This document shows, piece by piece, positions 62,644-64,000 of a stretch of 64,000 nucleotides of DNA; position 1 is the stretch's first letter; each line of letters begins with the position of its first letter. The stretch comes from Akkermansiaceae bacterium. GTDB taxonomy: Bacteria > Verrucomicrobiota > Verrucomicrobiia > Verrucomicrobiales > Akkermansiaceae. The notes under the pieces are model-generated. The model made no database searches. It was not told the DNA's origin and worked only from the letters and a program-made list of their open reading frames with translations. The position numbers were made by a program, and so were the translations under genes. The stretch is from positions 1 through 64,000 of the forward strand of contig JACKQB010000007.1 in the NCBI GenBank assembly GCA_024233115.1, given 5' to 3'.

Positions 62644-64000
62644 ATGACCCGGATGAGTAGAAAAACTGTATTTGTTGTTTGTGCCTTGATCACTTTGTTC
62701 CAGGCAAAGCTCGAGGCGCTCGTCATCCGCACCTACTCATCCAGCGAGCACGACCGTTTTCTCAACTTTCCAGACAACCCGGGTCACAACCCTGACTTCA
62801 TCCACGCCAACCTGGACCTAACAGGCGTAGGCTGGTATGAGGCGGGAGCCCCTATTCAACAACGTGGCCTGACGATGGTATCCCCCATCCACTTTCTGGG
62901 CGCAAACCATGCACAGCCCGGCATTGGCAAGGTAGTCCGATTTTTATCCACTGACGGACAGTTGAAAAGTTTCACCGTAGCCACACAAACGGCTATCACT
63001 AACTTCAATGGCGACCCGTATGATGTCCTTCTGGGCACCCTGTCCAATCGAATCGAACCAGGTGACAACATTGCCTATCATCCGTATCTCAACTACAATA
63101 ACAACTTGTCCTACTATGGTGCCCCCCTTGTTATGCTCGGAAGAAACGGACAAGGTGCCAGGCAAACCGTTTTTTCCATAGGCTACCTCACTGCGCCTAG
63201 CATTAACCAGACCAGAGCCATACTCAGCAAATACTTCAGCTCGGGGGGGAGCGACGACGCTTATTTCAACAATGGAGATTCGGGCAGCCCCTCATTCATC
63301 GCCTACAACGGCATGGCGGCCATCGTCGGTATCCATAGTGTGGTAGCCACCAGTTCCTACCCCTACACCAACTACGACTGTTTTATCCCCCACTACATTG
63401 ACGAGCTCAACGCGATCATGGAAACAGACGGATACCGGATGACAAAAGCGATTCCTGGCAGTACGACACTTACAGCCACCCGCACGACCACGTCACCGGT
63501 CATCCGGGCCGGCCATCCGTTTACCATCGATTTCACCATCAACAACACGGGTAATACCTTAGCTGAAAACATCAAACTCACCAATACCTTCCCCGCTGGA
63601 ACAATCGTGGCAAACTCGAACGGGACAGACTGGTTTGACGAAACTACGGCAGCCACCATCAAAGCCCGCAAAGCAAGCCTGGTGAAAAACAGCCCGAGCA
63701 ACTACAGCATCACCCTCTCCATTCCGGCGGCGGGCACAGCCAGTCATCAAATGGGCTATGCGTGCGATCAGTTTTCCGCAGCAACGGAAAATTTCAACAT
63801 CACCGTAATTGAATCGTTTGTGAGTTGGGCCGCCAACCTGGACGATTTCACAAGTGAAGGAGATGACGATAACGATGGCATTGGCAATTTACTCGAATAT
63901 GCCTTTGGTGGAGAACCAGATGTCGCCTCCCAATATCACCCTAACACAACCGAGCCGCTGGTTCCCCAATATGCAAATAGCAAAATCAGCTATATCAGGA
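62644..64000 (+). CDS. Secreted trypsin-like serine protease with conserved verrucomicrobial tail (partial)
   Basis: The frame is open to the right edge (about 452 codons shown). A signal peptide (VFVVCALITLFQAKLEA) precedes a chymotrypsin-fold domain: candidate His in SPIHFLGANHAQ, Asp in DPYDVLLGTLSNRI, and Ser in NNGDSGSPSFIAYNG, then a closing ...IVGIHSVVATSS strand. After it come a DUF11-like beta repeat (FTINNTGNTLAENIKLTNTF) and the EGDDDNDGIGNLLEYAFGGE motif that precedes C-terminal anchors in many extracellular verrucomicrobial proteins. The end, with any sorting signal, is beyond the window. Extracellular or surface protease inferred. Confidence 0.7.
   Translation, partial: MTRMSRKTVFVVCALITLFQAKLEALVIRTYSSSEHDRFLNFPDNPGHNPDFIHANLDLTGVGWYEAGAPIQQRGLTMVSPIHFLGANHAQPGIGKVVRFLSTDGQLKSFTVATQTAITNFNGDPYDVLLGTLSNRIEPGDNIAYHPYLNYNNNLSYYGAPLVMLGRNGQGARQTVFSIGYLTAPSINQTRAILSKYFSSGGSDDAYFNNGDSGSPSFIAYNGMAAIVGIHSVVATSSYPYTNYDCFIPHYIDELNAIMETDGYRMTKAIPGSTTLTATRTTTSPVIRAGHPFTIDFTINNTGNTLAENIKLTNTFPAGTIVANSNGTDWFDETTAATIKARKASLVKNSPSNYSITLSIPAAGTASHQMGYACDQFSAATENFNITVIESFVSWAANLDDFTSEGDDDNDGIGNLLEYAFGGEPDVASQYHPNTTEPLVPQYANSKISYIR

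Noticed and set aside
63103..63114. AACTTGTCCTAC, reverse complement of the REP start GTAGGACAAGTT
   Set aside because: Lies within the protease reading frame and is not followed by the hairpin, so treated as chance.
1..64000. CRISPR arrays, prophage or restriction-modification and abortive-infection systems
   Set aside because: No regularly spaced repeats, phage structural genes, methyltransferase or nuclease defence genes were seen; the HerA-like ATPase has no NurA-type or SIR2-type neighbour.

Overview
The window reads as a chromosomal segment of a Gram-negative bacterium of the Verrucomicrobiota. The evidence is a double-membrane gene set (core-LPS glycosyltransferases, MsbA and LptF/G-type transporters, OmpH-like chaperone, outer-membrane barrel), a secreted protease carrying the DGxGNLLEYAFGG-type tail common in extracellular proteins of this phylum, a complete MoxR-Bat operon, and nearly universal absence of Shine-Dalgarno sequences before start codons. 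The phylum call is an inference. GC content looks moderate to high (not counted). I see no rRNA, CRISPR array, prophage or replication origin; there is one tRNA (Phe).

Layout. 1-700: the 3' end of a REP-associated transposase-like gene and gene-poor sequence. 0.7-10.1 kb: surface-polysaccharide block with a two-lobed LPS-kinase-like protein, an outer-membrane barrel, five sugar transferases reading rightward (GT10-like, a GT-A type and three GT-B types, the last LpcC-like) and a convergent MsbA-type flippase. 10.2-14.4 kb: envelope and oxidative housekeeping (M48 lipoprotein, MsrA, OmpH/Skp, MTH1-like Nudix, HI0933-type flavoprotein without a standard start codon). 14.6-22.7 kb: bacterial alpha-2-macroglobulin followed directly by pbpC, a known defence/repair pair. 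22.8-26.8 kb: glutamate-synthase-domain protein, MATE and EamA transporters. 26.8-35.7 kb: phosphate module phoR-phoB divergent from pstS-pstC-pstA-pstB-phoU; both permeases carry periplasmic insertions of about 330 residues. 35.7-47.8 kb: mixed housekeeping (LbetaH transferase, CAP-domain protein, MetX-family protein, M16 peptidase, DUF1844, MazG, rhomboid, LptF/G permease, S21, tRNA-Phe, phosphatase). 48-53.2 kb: LysM protein and a HerA-like ATPase whose last 84 codons have been cut off by an intact 1,670-bp insertion sequence with 24-bp inverted ends and a 7-bp target duplication. 53.2-62.0 kb: leftward moxR-DUF58-membrane protein-batA-batB/C-batD-batE operon, with a REPIN-like palindrome inside the N-terminal coding region of batE. 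62.1-64.0 kb: a DCC-family thiol protein and the start of a secreted trypsin-like protease running off the right edge.

How the genes fit together. The left third builds and exports LPS core sugars and guards the periplasm (A2M traps proteases while PbpC repairs peptidoglycan). The middle senses and imports phosphate through PhoR/PhoB and Pst. The right third is envelope-stress machinery of the Bat type. The most unusual items are the enlarged PstC/PstA pair, the IS-interrupted ATPase, the REPIN/RAYT traces, the flavoprotein start preceded by a heptanucleotide repeat that stops all three frames, and the C/A-rich SD-less leaders.
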